Positions 1-9,600 of a stretch of 46,791 nucleotides of DNA are shown here, piece by piece. Positions within the stretch are counted from its first letter, which is position 1, and the number at the start of each line of letters is the position of its first letter. Position numbers and translations under genes: made by a program. Source of the DNA: G020354785 sp964521285 (lineage in GTDB: Bacteria > Bacteroidota > Bacteroidia > Bacteroidales > UBA10428); contig CAZFQS010000025.1 of assembly GCA_964521285.1 (NCBI GenBank), forward strand, positions 1 to 46,791, read 5' to 3'. A model generated the notes under the pieces. That model did not search any database. It was given only the letters and a program-made list of their open reading frames with translations, and had not been told where the DNA came from.

Positions 1-62
1 ATACTTCATTCTTTTTATTAACTTCAACAATATCTAGAGAAGAGATTTAAACAAAATAAACT

Positions 63-443
63 ATGGAAACAATAAAGATTCAAGGAACAGAAGATACTCC
101 AAAAATAATTTTGGACGCGGAAAATGAGATTATGGAAATTTCTGGTCGTTCATTACCTGAAGACGTTTCAGCCTTTTACGAGCCGGTTTTAAACTGGTTG
201 AATGAGTATGCTGAGAATCCTAATAAAAAGACCATTTTTAATTTTAAATTAACTTACTTTAATACTGCATCATCGAAATTACTGCTTGATATTTTAATGA
301 AACTGGAAGAAATGCATGAAAACGGAAATGACATTTTAATTCGTTGGCATTATCCTGAAGATGATGAAGATATGGAGGAAGCAGGAGAAGAATATGCAGA
401 TATAGTTGATGTTCCATTTGAACAGGTCGGATATTCTGCATAA
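63..443 (+). CDS. SiaC family (DUF1987) regulatory phosphoprotein
   Basis: A small 126-aa acidic protein that matches the DUF1987/SiaC family by overall pattern. In Pseudomonas aeruginosa, SiaC is a partner-switching protein phosphorylated on Thr68 by the kinase SiaB and dephosphorylated by the SpoIIE-type phosphatase SiaA. Here the motif YFNTASSK occupies residues 65-72 and places a threonine at position 68, so the phosphoacceptor appears conserved. The C-terminal third is rich in Asp and Glu. It starts 45 bases before the ABC transporter gene on the same strand, suggesting co-transcription. A SiaB-like kinase gene might lie just left of the window, but nothing coding is visible in the first 62 bases. 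Family assignment is confident; the pathway partner here is unknown. Confidence 0.85.
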   Translation: METIKIQGTEDTPKIILDAENEIMEISGRSLPEDVSAFYEPVLNWLNEYAENPNKKTIFNFKLTYFNTASSKLLLDILMKLEEMHENGNDILIRWHYPEDDEDMEEAGEEYADIVDVPFEQVGYSA

Positions 444-488
444 CAATCACTATGATTTTCTCAATTAGTTACTAAACTAAATTAATTA

Positions 489-3400
489 ATGAGTGAAGAG
501 ATTCTTAAAGCTTTAATGCAATTGTTCGCAATAATTGCAAAACAAGATGAAGGAGTTGAAATCACACAGGTCGAATATGTTAAGAATTTTCTTCAACAGC
601 AGTTAAGTGACGAAAAGGTCAAAGAATATTTTGCGTTATTTGAAGAACATGCAGGACTTATAAGTACCGAAATTGAAGAGGAGGACGAAGAAAAAGACAA
701 AAAGAAACTAACTTCTGTGCGAGATTCTGTCAGAATTCTCGGTCTTTGTAAAAAAATAAATAAAACACTTACCCAGAGACAAAAGGTTGTCGTTCTTGTA
801 CGTTTGTTTGAAATTGTAAATGCAGATCGTAAATTTACAGATCAGAGAATGGCAATAATAAATACTGTTGCTGAAGTTTTCAAGGTCTCAAAAGAAGAAT
901 TTGTCAGTATTGAATCATTTGTAATAAAAAATGAAGCAGAGGAATTAGACGATTTAAATATTCTGATAATTAACGATGACCTGAAAAAATATAAAAATGC
1001 AAAAAAGATTTTTACCAAAGAACTGGATACTAACATATTCATCCTTCAGATAAAAAGCGTTGATCTTTATTTTTTAAAATATACAGGTAATGAGAACTTA
1101 TATCTCAATGGCCTGCCAATCAGAAATGACAGAATATATTTATTTGCCAATGGAAGTACTGTTAAATTACCAAAAAGTGCTCCTGTTTATTATAGTGATG
1201 TAGCAGCACATTTCCTTGCTGATATAACAACAAACCAAATCTCCTATTCAGCCAGAAATCTGGAATTCAGATTCCCAAATCGAAATATTGGTATAAGAGA
1301 TATCAGTTTTTCTGAAAATCATGGCAAATTAATTGGAATTATGGGCTCAAGTGGAACAGGCAAGACGACTTTACTAAATGTTCTGTCAGGAATTGAATCT
1401 CCGTCAAAAGGAGAAGTAATAATTAATGGTATTAACTTACATAAGGAAAAAGAAAAACTTGAAGGAGTAATTGGGTTAATACCTCAGGATGATCTTCTTA
1501 TAGAAGAATTAACAGTATTCCAGAATTTATATTATAATGCGAAGCTTTGTTTCAAGGATAAATCAGACGATGAAATAGTTAAACTGGTTAATAAAACTCT
1601 TCAGAATTTAGGATTATTTGAAAAAAAAGATCTTAAAGTAGGCTCTCCGTTTAAAAAGACTATTAGTGGCGGACAAAGGAAAAGATTAAATATTGCCCTG
1701 GAATTAATAAGGGAGCCTTCAATACTTTTCATAGATGAACCTACATCGGGATTATCTTCAAAGGATTCGGAAAATGTAATAGATCTTTTACTTGAGCTGA
1801 CATTAAAAAGCAAACTGATTTTTGTGGTAATTCATCAGCCAAGCTCAGAAATATATAAAATGTTTGATAAAATGATGATCCTTGATGATGGCGGTTATTT
1901 AATATATTATGGTAATCCGGTTGAAGCAGTAATGTATTATAAGCGGCTTGATTCGCAAATTAACAGTGAAATTGGCGAATGTCCATCATGTGGTAATGTA
2001 AATCCAGAGCTTATTTTTAATATTATTGAAGCTAAGGTCGTTGACGAATTCGGAAATTATACGGATTCACGCAAGGTGACACCTCATAAGTGGAATGAAT
2101 ATTATAAAAGTAATATCAAACTAAGGGAAGGAAAAACCGTCCGTGAAGCCCCTCCGAAAAACTTAAAAATCCCCGGCTGGATAAAACAATTCAGAATTTA
2201 TACAGTAAGAGATTTCCTCTCTAAAATAAGTAATAAACAATATATTGTACTGAGTCTTATGGAGGCTCCTGTTTTAGGGTTCATTCTGTCCTATATAATA
2301 AGATATATTGAAGATCCTAATTCAGATTCATATATATTCCGTGTAAATGAGAATATTCCTATCTTTATTTTTATGGCTCTTATTGTAGCATTATTTCTGG
2401 GACTTACAGTAAGCGCCGAAGAGATATTCAGGGACAGGAAGATGCTAAAGCGTGAAGCTTTTCTTAATCTCAGCCGATCAAGTTACCTGATTTCCAAAAT
2501 TATTATCCTGCTGGTTATATCAGCTATTCAGTCTTTCCTGTTTGTTATAATTGCAAATACAATTTTAGGGATAAGAGAAATGTATTTTATATACTGGCTG
2601 GCACTATTCTCAACAGCGGCATTTGCAAATATACTGGGTTTGAATATTTCAGCTTCATTTAACTCAGCAGTTACCATATATATTCTTATTCCCCTTATAA
2701 TGATACCCATGATGATTCTTAGCGGAGCAATGTTTAGCTTTGATAAATTGAACCGCGGTATCGGGAGAGTAGATAAAGTACCATGGATTGCAGAGATTAT
2801 GGTTACAAAATGGACATACGAAGCACTTATGGTGCACCAATTTAAGGACAATAAATTCAATAAAACATTTTATGAATATGACAAAGAAATAAGTCAGGCA
2901 GATTATAAAAAAGTATATTGGATCCCTGAACTAAGAAACAGACTAAAAGATATTAATGAAGAACTTAACGAAACACAAGGTATAAATAAAACTAAAGATG
3001 CATTAAAAGTTATATATAATGAGATAAAAAAAGAAATGAAAAAAGTACCTGAGACAAAATTTGATGCCCTGGAAAAACTTAATGCAACCTCTTTTAATCG
3101 CGGGATTAGCAGAAAAGTATATAATTATTTAAATGAGTTAGATGAATATTACAGCAAAATATTTTCCAGGGCAGATAAGATAAAACAAAAAATAATTAAT
3201 ACAAATCTTGAAAATAAACCAGATGTATATTATCGATTCAGAGATAATTATCATAATGAAGCAATAGCTGATATTGTGAAAAAAGTATATGAAACAAATA
3301 AAATACTTGAATTCCGGCATGAACTAATTCAGCATTTTGATCCTATATACCAGGATCCCGCAGTAAAAGGCAAATTAGATTTTCGTTCTCACTTTTTCTC

Positions 3401-3554
3401 CCCTAAAAAACATTTCATGGGGAAATACTATGATACATACTGGTTTAACATTTGTGTAGTCTGGATACTTACAATAATTTTCTATATAACTCTTTATTTC
3501 GATCTATTAAAAAAACTTATTACTCTATCAGACAGATTAAAAAGAATAAATTAG
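489..3554 (+). CDS. ABCG-like ABC transporter (fused ATPase and permease) with N-terminal TerB-like region
   Basis: A 1021-aa half-transporter with the ATPase before the membrane domain. Residues 1-150 are helical and TerB-like, with two segments of the form 'helix, acidic turn, helix' (around residues 5-50 and 100-140, the second containing NADRKFTDQR). Residues 185-245 resemble a degenerate FHA-type sandwich. The ATPase shows Walker A GSSGTGKTT (about 286-294), Q-loop IPQDD, signature ISGGQ (392-396), Walker B ILFIDEP (412-418) and the H-loop histidine in VIHQPSS. A CPSCG pair sits near 498-502. Membrane helices start near residue 585, and a large soluble segment (about 790-975) precedes the last helix. 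It belongs to the ABC2/ABCG class; substrate unknown. Following SiaC and preceding two exported proteins, it may be a regulated exporter, but that is inference. Confidence 0.88.
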   Translation: MSEEILKALMQLFAIIAKQDEGVEITQVEYVKNFLQQQLSDEKVKEYFALFEEHAGLISTEIEEEDEEKDKKKLTSVRDSVRILGLCKKINKTLTQRQKVVVLVRLFEIVNADRKFTDQRMAIINTVAEVFKVSKEEFVSIESFVIKNEAEELDDLNILIINDDLKKYKNAKKIFTKELDTNIFILQIKSVDLYFLKYTGNENLYLNGLPIRNDRIYLFANGSTVKLPKSAPVYYSDVAAHFLADITTNQISYSARNLEFRFPNRNIGIRDISFSENHGKLIGIMGSSGTGKTTLLNVLSGIESPSKGEVIINGINLHKEKEKLEGVIGLIPQDDLLIEELTVFQNLYYNAKLCFKDKSDDEIVKLVNKTLQNLGLFEKKDLKVGSPFKKTISGGQRKRLNIALELIREPSILFIDEPTSGLSSKDSENVIDLLLELTLKSKLIFVVIHQPSSEIYKMFDKMMILDDGGYLIYYGNPVEAVMYYKRLDSQINSEIGECPSCGNVNPELIFNIIEAKVVDEFGNYTDSRKVTPHKWNEYYKSNIKLREGKTVREAPPKNLKIPGWIKQFRIYTVRDFLSKISNKQYIVLSLMEAPVLGFILSYIIRYIEDPNSDSYIFRVNENIPIFIFMALIVALFLGLTVSAEEIFRDRKMLKREAFLNLSRSSYLISKIIILLVISAIQSFLFVIIANTILGIREMYFIYWLALFSTAAFANILGLNISASFNSAVTIYILIPLIMIPMMILSGAMFSFDKLNRGIGRVDKVPWIAEIMVTKWTYEALMVHQFKDNKFNKTFYEYDKEISQADYKKVYWIPELRNRLKDINEELNETQGINKTKDALKVIYNEIKKEMKKVPETKFDALEKLNATSFNRGISRKVYNYLNELDEYYSKIFSRADKIKQKIINTNLENKPDVYYRFRDNYHNEAIADIVKKVYETNKILEFRHELIQHFDPIYQDPAVKGKLDFRSHFFSPKKHFMGKYYDTYWFNICVVWILTIIFYITLYFDLLKKLITLSDRLKRIN

Positions 3555-3627
3555 GTTTTAAAAGAATTAGATTTTTAATATCTTTATGTGCGTTGCTGAA
3601 ATTTTATAATACTAAATAATATAAACC

Positions 3628-4527
3628 ATGTTGAAAAATATTTTAATTATACTGTTTATTACACTTTTAGTAATATCTTGTAAATCAGGAGGGGATAAAT
3701 CAGAAACTTTAGATATTGATGAATCTGAATTAGTAGAAGGAGATTTAGAAATTTCTAAAGAAACTATAGACGATATAATACAAAGTGTATCTTCTCCAGT
3801 TGAGATGGCAGCACTTGTAAAAGATCTGGGAATAAAGTTTTCAAATAAATACCTGGCTCCTACTGATCATGTCGATGAAATATCGACCAGCTTTAAACAA
3901 GCTCTAAACCTGGGTATATACGGTGCTGATCTTGGCTACCTCAACATGTATAACAAGACAGCCTCAGTAATCGAATATATATCAGCAATAAAAACATTAG
4001 CCGATGAAATCAGAGTAGGTCAGTTTTTTGACTTTACTACACTGAAGCGCCTTGCTCAAAATTATCAAAACCTTGATTCTTTAATGTATTTATCGCTGCG
4101 CAGTTTTAATGAAATGGATCAGTATCTGCGTGACAACGATAGAAGCAGCATTAGTGCCCTTGTTATTACAGGAGTCTGGATTGAAGGATTGTATCTGGCT
4201 ACGCAAGTTGCAAATGATGCACCCCATCCCAGTCTGGCAGAAAGAATTGGAGAACAGAAAATCATTCTGGAAAAACTAATACTTATTATTAATAACTTCA
4301 GCAAAGACAAACAGTTCGCAGGATTGCTGGAAGAGTTAAACAAGATAAATGTTCTCTTTAAAGATGTTGAAATAAGTTATAAGCCCGGAGAGCCAGAACC
4401 AAGAGAAGAAAATGGCATGTTAATAATAATTCAGAATGAAGAAAGCATTGTCAAAATATCTGATGAGCAGTTAAATAATATAATACTGGTCACTAAGGAA
4501 GTCAGAAACAAGCTTGTTGGTGTATAG
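3628..4527 (+). CDS. Predicted lipoprotein of unknown function
   Basis: A 299-aa protein with a lipoprotein signal: a short hydrophobic N-terminus ending in the lipobox VISC, with Cys18 as the lipidated residue, followed by a Gly/Ser/Asp-rich tether. The mature part looks almost wholly alpha-helical with long amphipathic stretches and no catalytic motif that I recognise. It begins 73 bases after the ABC transporter on the same strand and precedes another exported protein, so it may be the envelope component of the same system. Function unknown; a homologue search and structure prediction would be needed to say more. Confidence 0.75.
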   Translation: MLKNILIILFITLLVISCKSGGDKSETLDIDESELVEGDLEISKETIDDIIQSVSSPVEMAALVKDLGIKFSNKYLAPTDHVDEISTSFKQALNLGIYGADLGYLNMYNKTASVIEYISAIKTLADEIRVGQFFDFTTLKRLAQNYQNLDSLMYLSLRSFNEMDQYLRDNDRSSISALVITGVWIEGLYLATQVANDAPHPSLAERIGEQKIILEKLILIINNFSKDKQFAGLLEELNKINVLFKDVEISYKPGEPEPREENGMLIIIQNEESIVKISDEQLNNIILVTKEVRNKLVGV

Positions 4528-4629
4528 TACATACTGTCTACTTTGAAATTTATGATCCTATCCACTAATTTCAAATAATAAACAAATTATAAAACTAATT
4601 GTATTGAACAATTAAACAATAATAAAAGA

Positions 4630-5070
4630 ATGAAAACCATTATAAAGTCCATTTTTGTTTTATCTATCCTTTTCAGTACAACACTTTATTCACAAGATTT
4701 AACGCAATTAGTAGCACAATGTGCGGCAAATGCCGGTAATGTAACGTATTTAAAAGACTTTGTGGTAAAATTAGATGCCGGGACTCCGGGTGGAGCTCCT
4801 CCTACAGCACGTTTTGCAATGATCTTAAGTAAAAATGCCATGTATAGATTCTCTATATGTACTGCTCCCGATTCCGATGGAGATGCTGTTCTGCAATTAA
4901 TGGATATGAACAGATTGTTAGGCAGTACATTTATTCAGGCAACAGGGAAAGAATTTCCATATTTCGATTTCAAATGCCAAAAAACAGGAGTTTACCATGT
5001 CTTCATATCGTTTAAAGAAGGAAAGGCAGGAGAATCCGTTGGAATTCTATCTTTAGTTAAAAAATTTTAA
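4630..5070 (+). CDS. Small secreted beta-sandwich-like protein
   Basis: A 146-aa protein with a clear Sec signal peptide (about residues 1-21, ending LYSQ before DLTQ). The mature part has alternating beta-type segments, three cysteines (in AQCAAN, FSICTA and FKCQKTG) and a C-terminal pattern resembling PPC-like (pre-peptidase C-terminal) sandwiches, in which an aspartate-rich loop precedes a strand and a 'TGxYxVxIS' strand follows. I do not recognise a specific family. It is the last gene of the plus-strand run that starts with the SiaC-like gene and is convergent with the DUF6427 gene, leaving 69 bases with no obvious terminator. Confidence 0.65.
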   Translation: MKTIIKSIFVLSILFSTTLYSQDLTQLVAQCAANAGNVTYLKDFVVKLDAGTPGGAPPTARFAMILSKNAMYRFSICTAPDSDGDAVLQLMDMNRLLGSTFIQATGKEFPYFDFKCQKTGVYHVFISFKEGKAGESVGILSLVKKF

Positions 5071-5139
5071 TACTATACATCGCTTTACCAGAGCAACACT
5101 CACAATATATTTTTTACCCTGAATTACATATCTGAAATC

Positions 5140-6129
5140 TTACAAATTAACTATCCTCAGGTAAATAAGGAGTGCGAAAAACATATCAAAAAGCGAGCTG
5201 TTTATCCAATTGGGCCTAACACTAACAAAAAAGTGAGCAAGCAGAAAAGAGATAGATAGCGATGCTATAATAATCATTTCATAACCAGCTGAAGGAATAA
5301 AAAGATAAATAATTATTGCAACAATAAACAACCATAAAAAAAACATAAAATATTTTCTTGCATATATCTTCTTACCAGGATAAACTGCTATCATATATAC
5401 ACTGCTAATTATCAACATAAGCAAATAATAAATTGCCAGAATCTTGTAGGAAAGATCGAAATTCATATCATATCTTTTATAAAGTAAATAACTTTTATAG
5501 GTCCCAAGTAGACTTTTAATATCCAGGTCCATCATATAATAATAAAAAAATAATATTATATAAGGAACTAATAGGCCAATTAAGGTAAAAATCCATTCAC
5601 GCCATATAAATGGTCTTAATATTATTAACCCTATCCAGATAATGACTATTAGAAATATTAAATTAAAATAAAACAAACTTCCCACAGAAATTAGTAAAGC
5701 AGCATCAAAAAAGTTATAACATAGTTGTTCTTTTTTATAGGTATCAAAAATTCTAAAAACAGCTATTATTAAGAATATAACACTAATTGATACAGGATTT
5801 AATCTCTGTAAGGGTATAAGACTACTGCAAATTAGTATAAAGAATAAAGCGGGTAATTGGGTTCTGGCCTGGATGAAAAAAAACCGGACATTTAATCGTG
5901 CCAGCAAAAAACCTGAGAATAACAGTAAAATAAGCGAAATTATTACTGTAATTCTCGGGAACGAATATTCAATAAACTGAAGCGGACCGTATATAGGAGA
6001 TGGATAAAAATCAAAGATAAAAAATGAGAATTTATAATTTACAATTGACGGCAACCAGAAAGCTAATGCTAAAATAAGGATTAATACAATAATAAATTGT
6101 TGTTTGCGTATAAATAGTCTAAGTAACAT
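5140..6129 (-). CDS. DUF6427 family multi-pass membrane protein
   Basis: A 329-aa very hydrophobic protein with about nine or ten predicted transmembrane segments. The stretch 'FFDAALLISVGSLFYF' followed by 'WIGLIILRPFIWREW' is characteristic of the Bacteroidota family DUF6427, whose function is unknown. It lies 133 bases downstream of trxA on the same strand and may be the end of a dnaE-trxA transcription unit. The start ATG at 6129-6127 gives a short positively charged N-terminus (RLFIRKQQ) ahead of the first helix, as expected for an inner-membrane protein. Confidence 0.75.
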   Translation of the reverse strand: MLLRLFIRKQQFIIVLILILALAFWLPSIVNYKFSFFIFDFYPSPIYGPLQFIEYSFPRITVIISLILLLFSGFLLARLNVRFFFIQARTQLPALFFILICSSLIPLQRLNPVSISVIFLIIAVFRIFDTYKKEQLCYNFFDAALLISVGSLFYFNLIFLIVIIWIGLIILRPFIWREWIFTLIGLLVPYIILFFYYYMMDLDIKSLLGTYKSYLLYKRYDMNFDLSYKILAIYYLLMLIISSVYMIAVYPGKKIYARKYFMFFLWLFIVAIIIYLFIPSAGYEMIIIASLSISFLLAHFFVSVRPNWINSSLFDMFFALLIYLRIVNL

Positions 6130-6262
6130 ATAAGGAGATATTATTCATAGCTGCCTTAATAATAGTTGTTTAATAGGATATGCAGTTTTTTAAGATAAAA
6201 ACCTGTTAATTATTAATAATACAACTGATAAAAATACAAAAGCTAAGTAATTTACAATACTT

Positions 6263-6580
6263 TTAAAAAAGTTCTTCCAGTTTTCTAACCAAATTACTTT
6301 TGGGTACAGCGCCAACCTGTTTATTAGCTATCTCCCCATCCCTGAAAAAAAGAATTGTGGGTATACTCCTTATGCCATATTTTGCTGATACCTCCGGATT
6401 ACTATCAACATCAAGCTTCCCAATAAGAACTTTTTCTTTGTATTCTTCTGCAATTTCATTCACAATAGGACTTACTATTCTACATGGGCCACACCATTCA
6501 GCCCAGAAATCAACCATTACAGGTTTTTGCGATTTCAATACAATTTCATCAAAATTAGCATCATTTAACTCTATAGTCAT
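6263..6580 (-). CDS. trxA: Thioredoxin
   Basis: A 105-aa protein, the normal length for thioredoxin. It has the canonical active site W29-C30-G31-P32-C33 and the cis-proline loop GIRSIPT. Thioredoxin is a cytoplasmic dithiol reductant that serves ribonucleotide reductase and other enzymes and is recycled by thioredoxin reductase (not in this window). It lies 81 bases downstream of the dnaE gene on the same strand. The region between them is very AT-rich and carries no convincing promoter. Confidence 0.95.
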   Translation of the reverse strand: MTIELNDANFDEIVLKSQKPVMVDFWAEWCGPCRIVSPIVNEIAEEYKEKVLIGKLDVDSNPEVSAKYGIRSIPTILFFRDGEIANKQVGAVPKSNLVRKLEELF

Positions 6581-6661
6581 AACTTACATTTTTAAAATAA
6601 TCGTAATTCAGTTGTATGTCTTTTGTTCAACAAATAAATATATAATTATGTTTTTATTTAT

Positions 6662-9600
6662 CTAGTTTACTTTATAGCCTATTTCAGGGATATTCTCAAG
6701 ATACTCTATAAACTGATTAGAAGGATATATAGTATAATTTCTTGAAAACATCTGAATACTTACATTTTCATTTTCATCATAAATTAAGAACTTTAAGTTT
6801 GTTTTGCCATTTTTATTATCAACATAGCTCTTAATATCGTCCAGAAGTTTTTCAGACAGAATCTCCACAGGTATCCTGATTAAAATACTTTTAACTAACT
6901 CTTCTCTTGCATTATTAAGGATTGTTATACTCTTTATTTTAAATTCCAGTTCCCCGCTGTTTTTCCACGTCTTTTTCTGAACATTGCCTTTTATTAGCAG
7001 AGTATATCCTTCATATAAGTAGTTTCTGTAATTCTCATAATCCAGTCCAAACAAAGGGATCGAGAAAGAATCTGAATAATCTTCAAGATTAACTACCCCA
7101 TAAGGTTTTCCTGATTTTGTGAGAGAATTTTTAACTCCGGTAACTATGCCTGAAAATGTAACTTCTTTACCTTTCAGATTATTAAGATCTCTCAATTCTG
7201 AAAGTTTTGTATTACAGAAGGTTTCCATTTCTAATTTATAGTTATCCAGAGGATGGGCTGAAAGATATATTCCAATTAATTCCTTTTCTTTATTTAGTTT
7301 TGTTAAATTCGACCATTCTTCGCAGTCAGGTATACTTGGTTTAGCTATTTCTATTGCTTTAATATCACCAAATAATGTTGGTTCTGCACCAGATTCACTT
7401 TTAATCTTATTTCCGTATCTTATTAAATGTTCAATAAAGCTGATATCGTTGAAATCGCATTCAAAGTACTGACTCCTTTTAATGTTTTTGAAGCTATCAA
7501 ATCCCCCGGACATTGCCAATGCTTCTATACTTCTCTTATTAACAGTTGTAAGATTTACTCTTTCCACGAAATCAAAAATGTCCCTAAATGCTCCATTTTG
7601 ATTCCTTTCTTCAATAATATGTTTAACAGCAGCTTCACCTATTCCTTTTATTGCTGCAAGTCCAAATCTGATATTACCCTCTTTATTAACCGTAAATCTT
7701 ATATTGCTTTCATTTATATCAGGTACAAGAACTTTTAATCCCATTCTCTTACATTCGTCCATAAAAAGAGTAATCTTTTTTATATCACTTAGATTTCTGC
7801 TCAATACTGAAGCCATAAATTCAGCCGGGAAATGAGATTTTAAATATGCGGTCTGATAGGATACATATGCATAGCATGTAGAATGCGACTTATTAAAGGC
7901 ATAATGGGCAAATGCTTCCCAGTCTTTCCATATTTTTCTTGCCTTGCTTTCTTCATATCCATTTTTTGTACACCCTTCAATAAATTTTTCCTGCAGTTCA
8001 TCCATCATAGATATTATCTTCTTTCCCATAGCCTTACGAAGTGAGTCAGCCATACCTTTTGTAAAACCCGCCAATCTCTGAGAGAGCAACATCACCTGTT
8101 CCTGATATACAGTAATACCATAAGTATTTTTCAAATATTCCTCCATTTCCGGAAGATCATATATGATCTTTTCTTTCCCGTGTTTTCTGCTGGTGTAGCT
8201 TGGAATATATTCCATCGGCCCCGGACGATAAAGAGCATTCATAGCAATTAAGTCCTCAAACATGTTAGGTTTTAGTGCCCTCAAATGTTTTTTCATTCCA
8301 TCAGATTCAAACTGAAATAATCCGGTTGTCTCCCCTTTACTGTATATCTCAAACGTTTCCTTATCATCCAGCGGGACATTTTCAATATCAATATCAACAC
8401 CTTTGGAATTCTTAATATTTTCTAATGTATCCTTAATAATTGACAGGGTCTTGAGCCCAAGAAAATCCATTTTTAACATTCCTACTGATTCAACATGCTT
8501 TCCATCAAACTGCGTTACAAATAAGTCGGCATCCTTACTTATGCAGATGGGCAAATGTTCTTCAAGTGCATTTTTGCCAATAATTATCCCACATGCATGT
8601 ACCCCTGTCTGACGCACTGATCCCTGGAGCACTTCAGCATATTTTAAAGTCTGTGCAATAAGTTCATTCGGTGAATTCCTTTCCTTAATTAATTCGGGTA
8701 CTTCTTCATAAGCTTTTTTAAAGGTAATACCCGGCCTTTCCGGCACCATTTTGGCCAGCCTGTCTGCTTCCGACAATTCCAGCTTAAGTACCCTTGCTAC
8801 ATCACGAATAGCCAGTCTGGGAGCCATAGTACCAAAAGTAATAATATGTGCTACTTTTTCCCTGCCATACTTATTTTCTATCCATTGCAATACCTTTTCC
8901 CTGCCATCCTCATCGAAATCTATATCTATATCAGGCATTGAAATTCTGTCAGGATTCAGGAATCTCTCAAAGAGTAAATTATACTTTATAGGGTCTATAT
9001 CTGTTATCCGCAAACAGTAAGCAACTACAGAACCTGCAGCAGAACCCCTGCCAGGACCAACAGACACTCCCATTTCACGCGCTGATTTTATCACATCCCA
9101 GATAATAAGAAAATACCCCGGGAATCCCATTTTCTTTATAGTACCCAATTCAAATTCAATACGCTCTCCCAGGTCTTTTGTAATATCAACGTACCTTTTT
9201 TTAGCTCCTTCATAGGTAATATTTCTCAAATATTCATCTGCGTCTTTAAATCCTTCTGGTATTGGAAAATCCGGCATTATGGGATCATGGTCCAGATCGT
9301 AAATTTCAATTTTATTTTCAATTTCCTTAGTATTTATTAAAGCATCCGGAAGGTCAGCAAACAGCTCTTTCATCTCATTCTGGGTTTTTAGCCACTCCTG
9401 ATTTGTATATCGCAATCTGTTCGTATCATCTATATCTTTTCCGGTGCTTATACATAGTAATATATCATGTGCCTTTGCATCCTCCTTGTTAATAAAATGA
9501 ACATCATTAGTCGCTATATATTTTACTCCTGTTTCACCTGACAGTTTTATCATCTGTTCGTTAACATAAATCTGATCCTTATATACTGAATTATCCTTTT

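Noticed and set aside
4536..4576. Inverted repeat TTTGAAATT ... AATTTCAAA after the lipoprotein gene
   Set aside because: The stem is AT-only with a 16-base loop and no T-run follows, so it is not a credible terminator.
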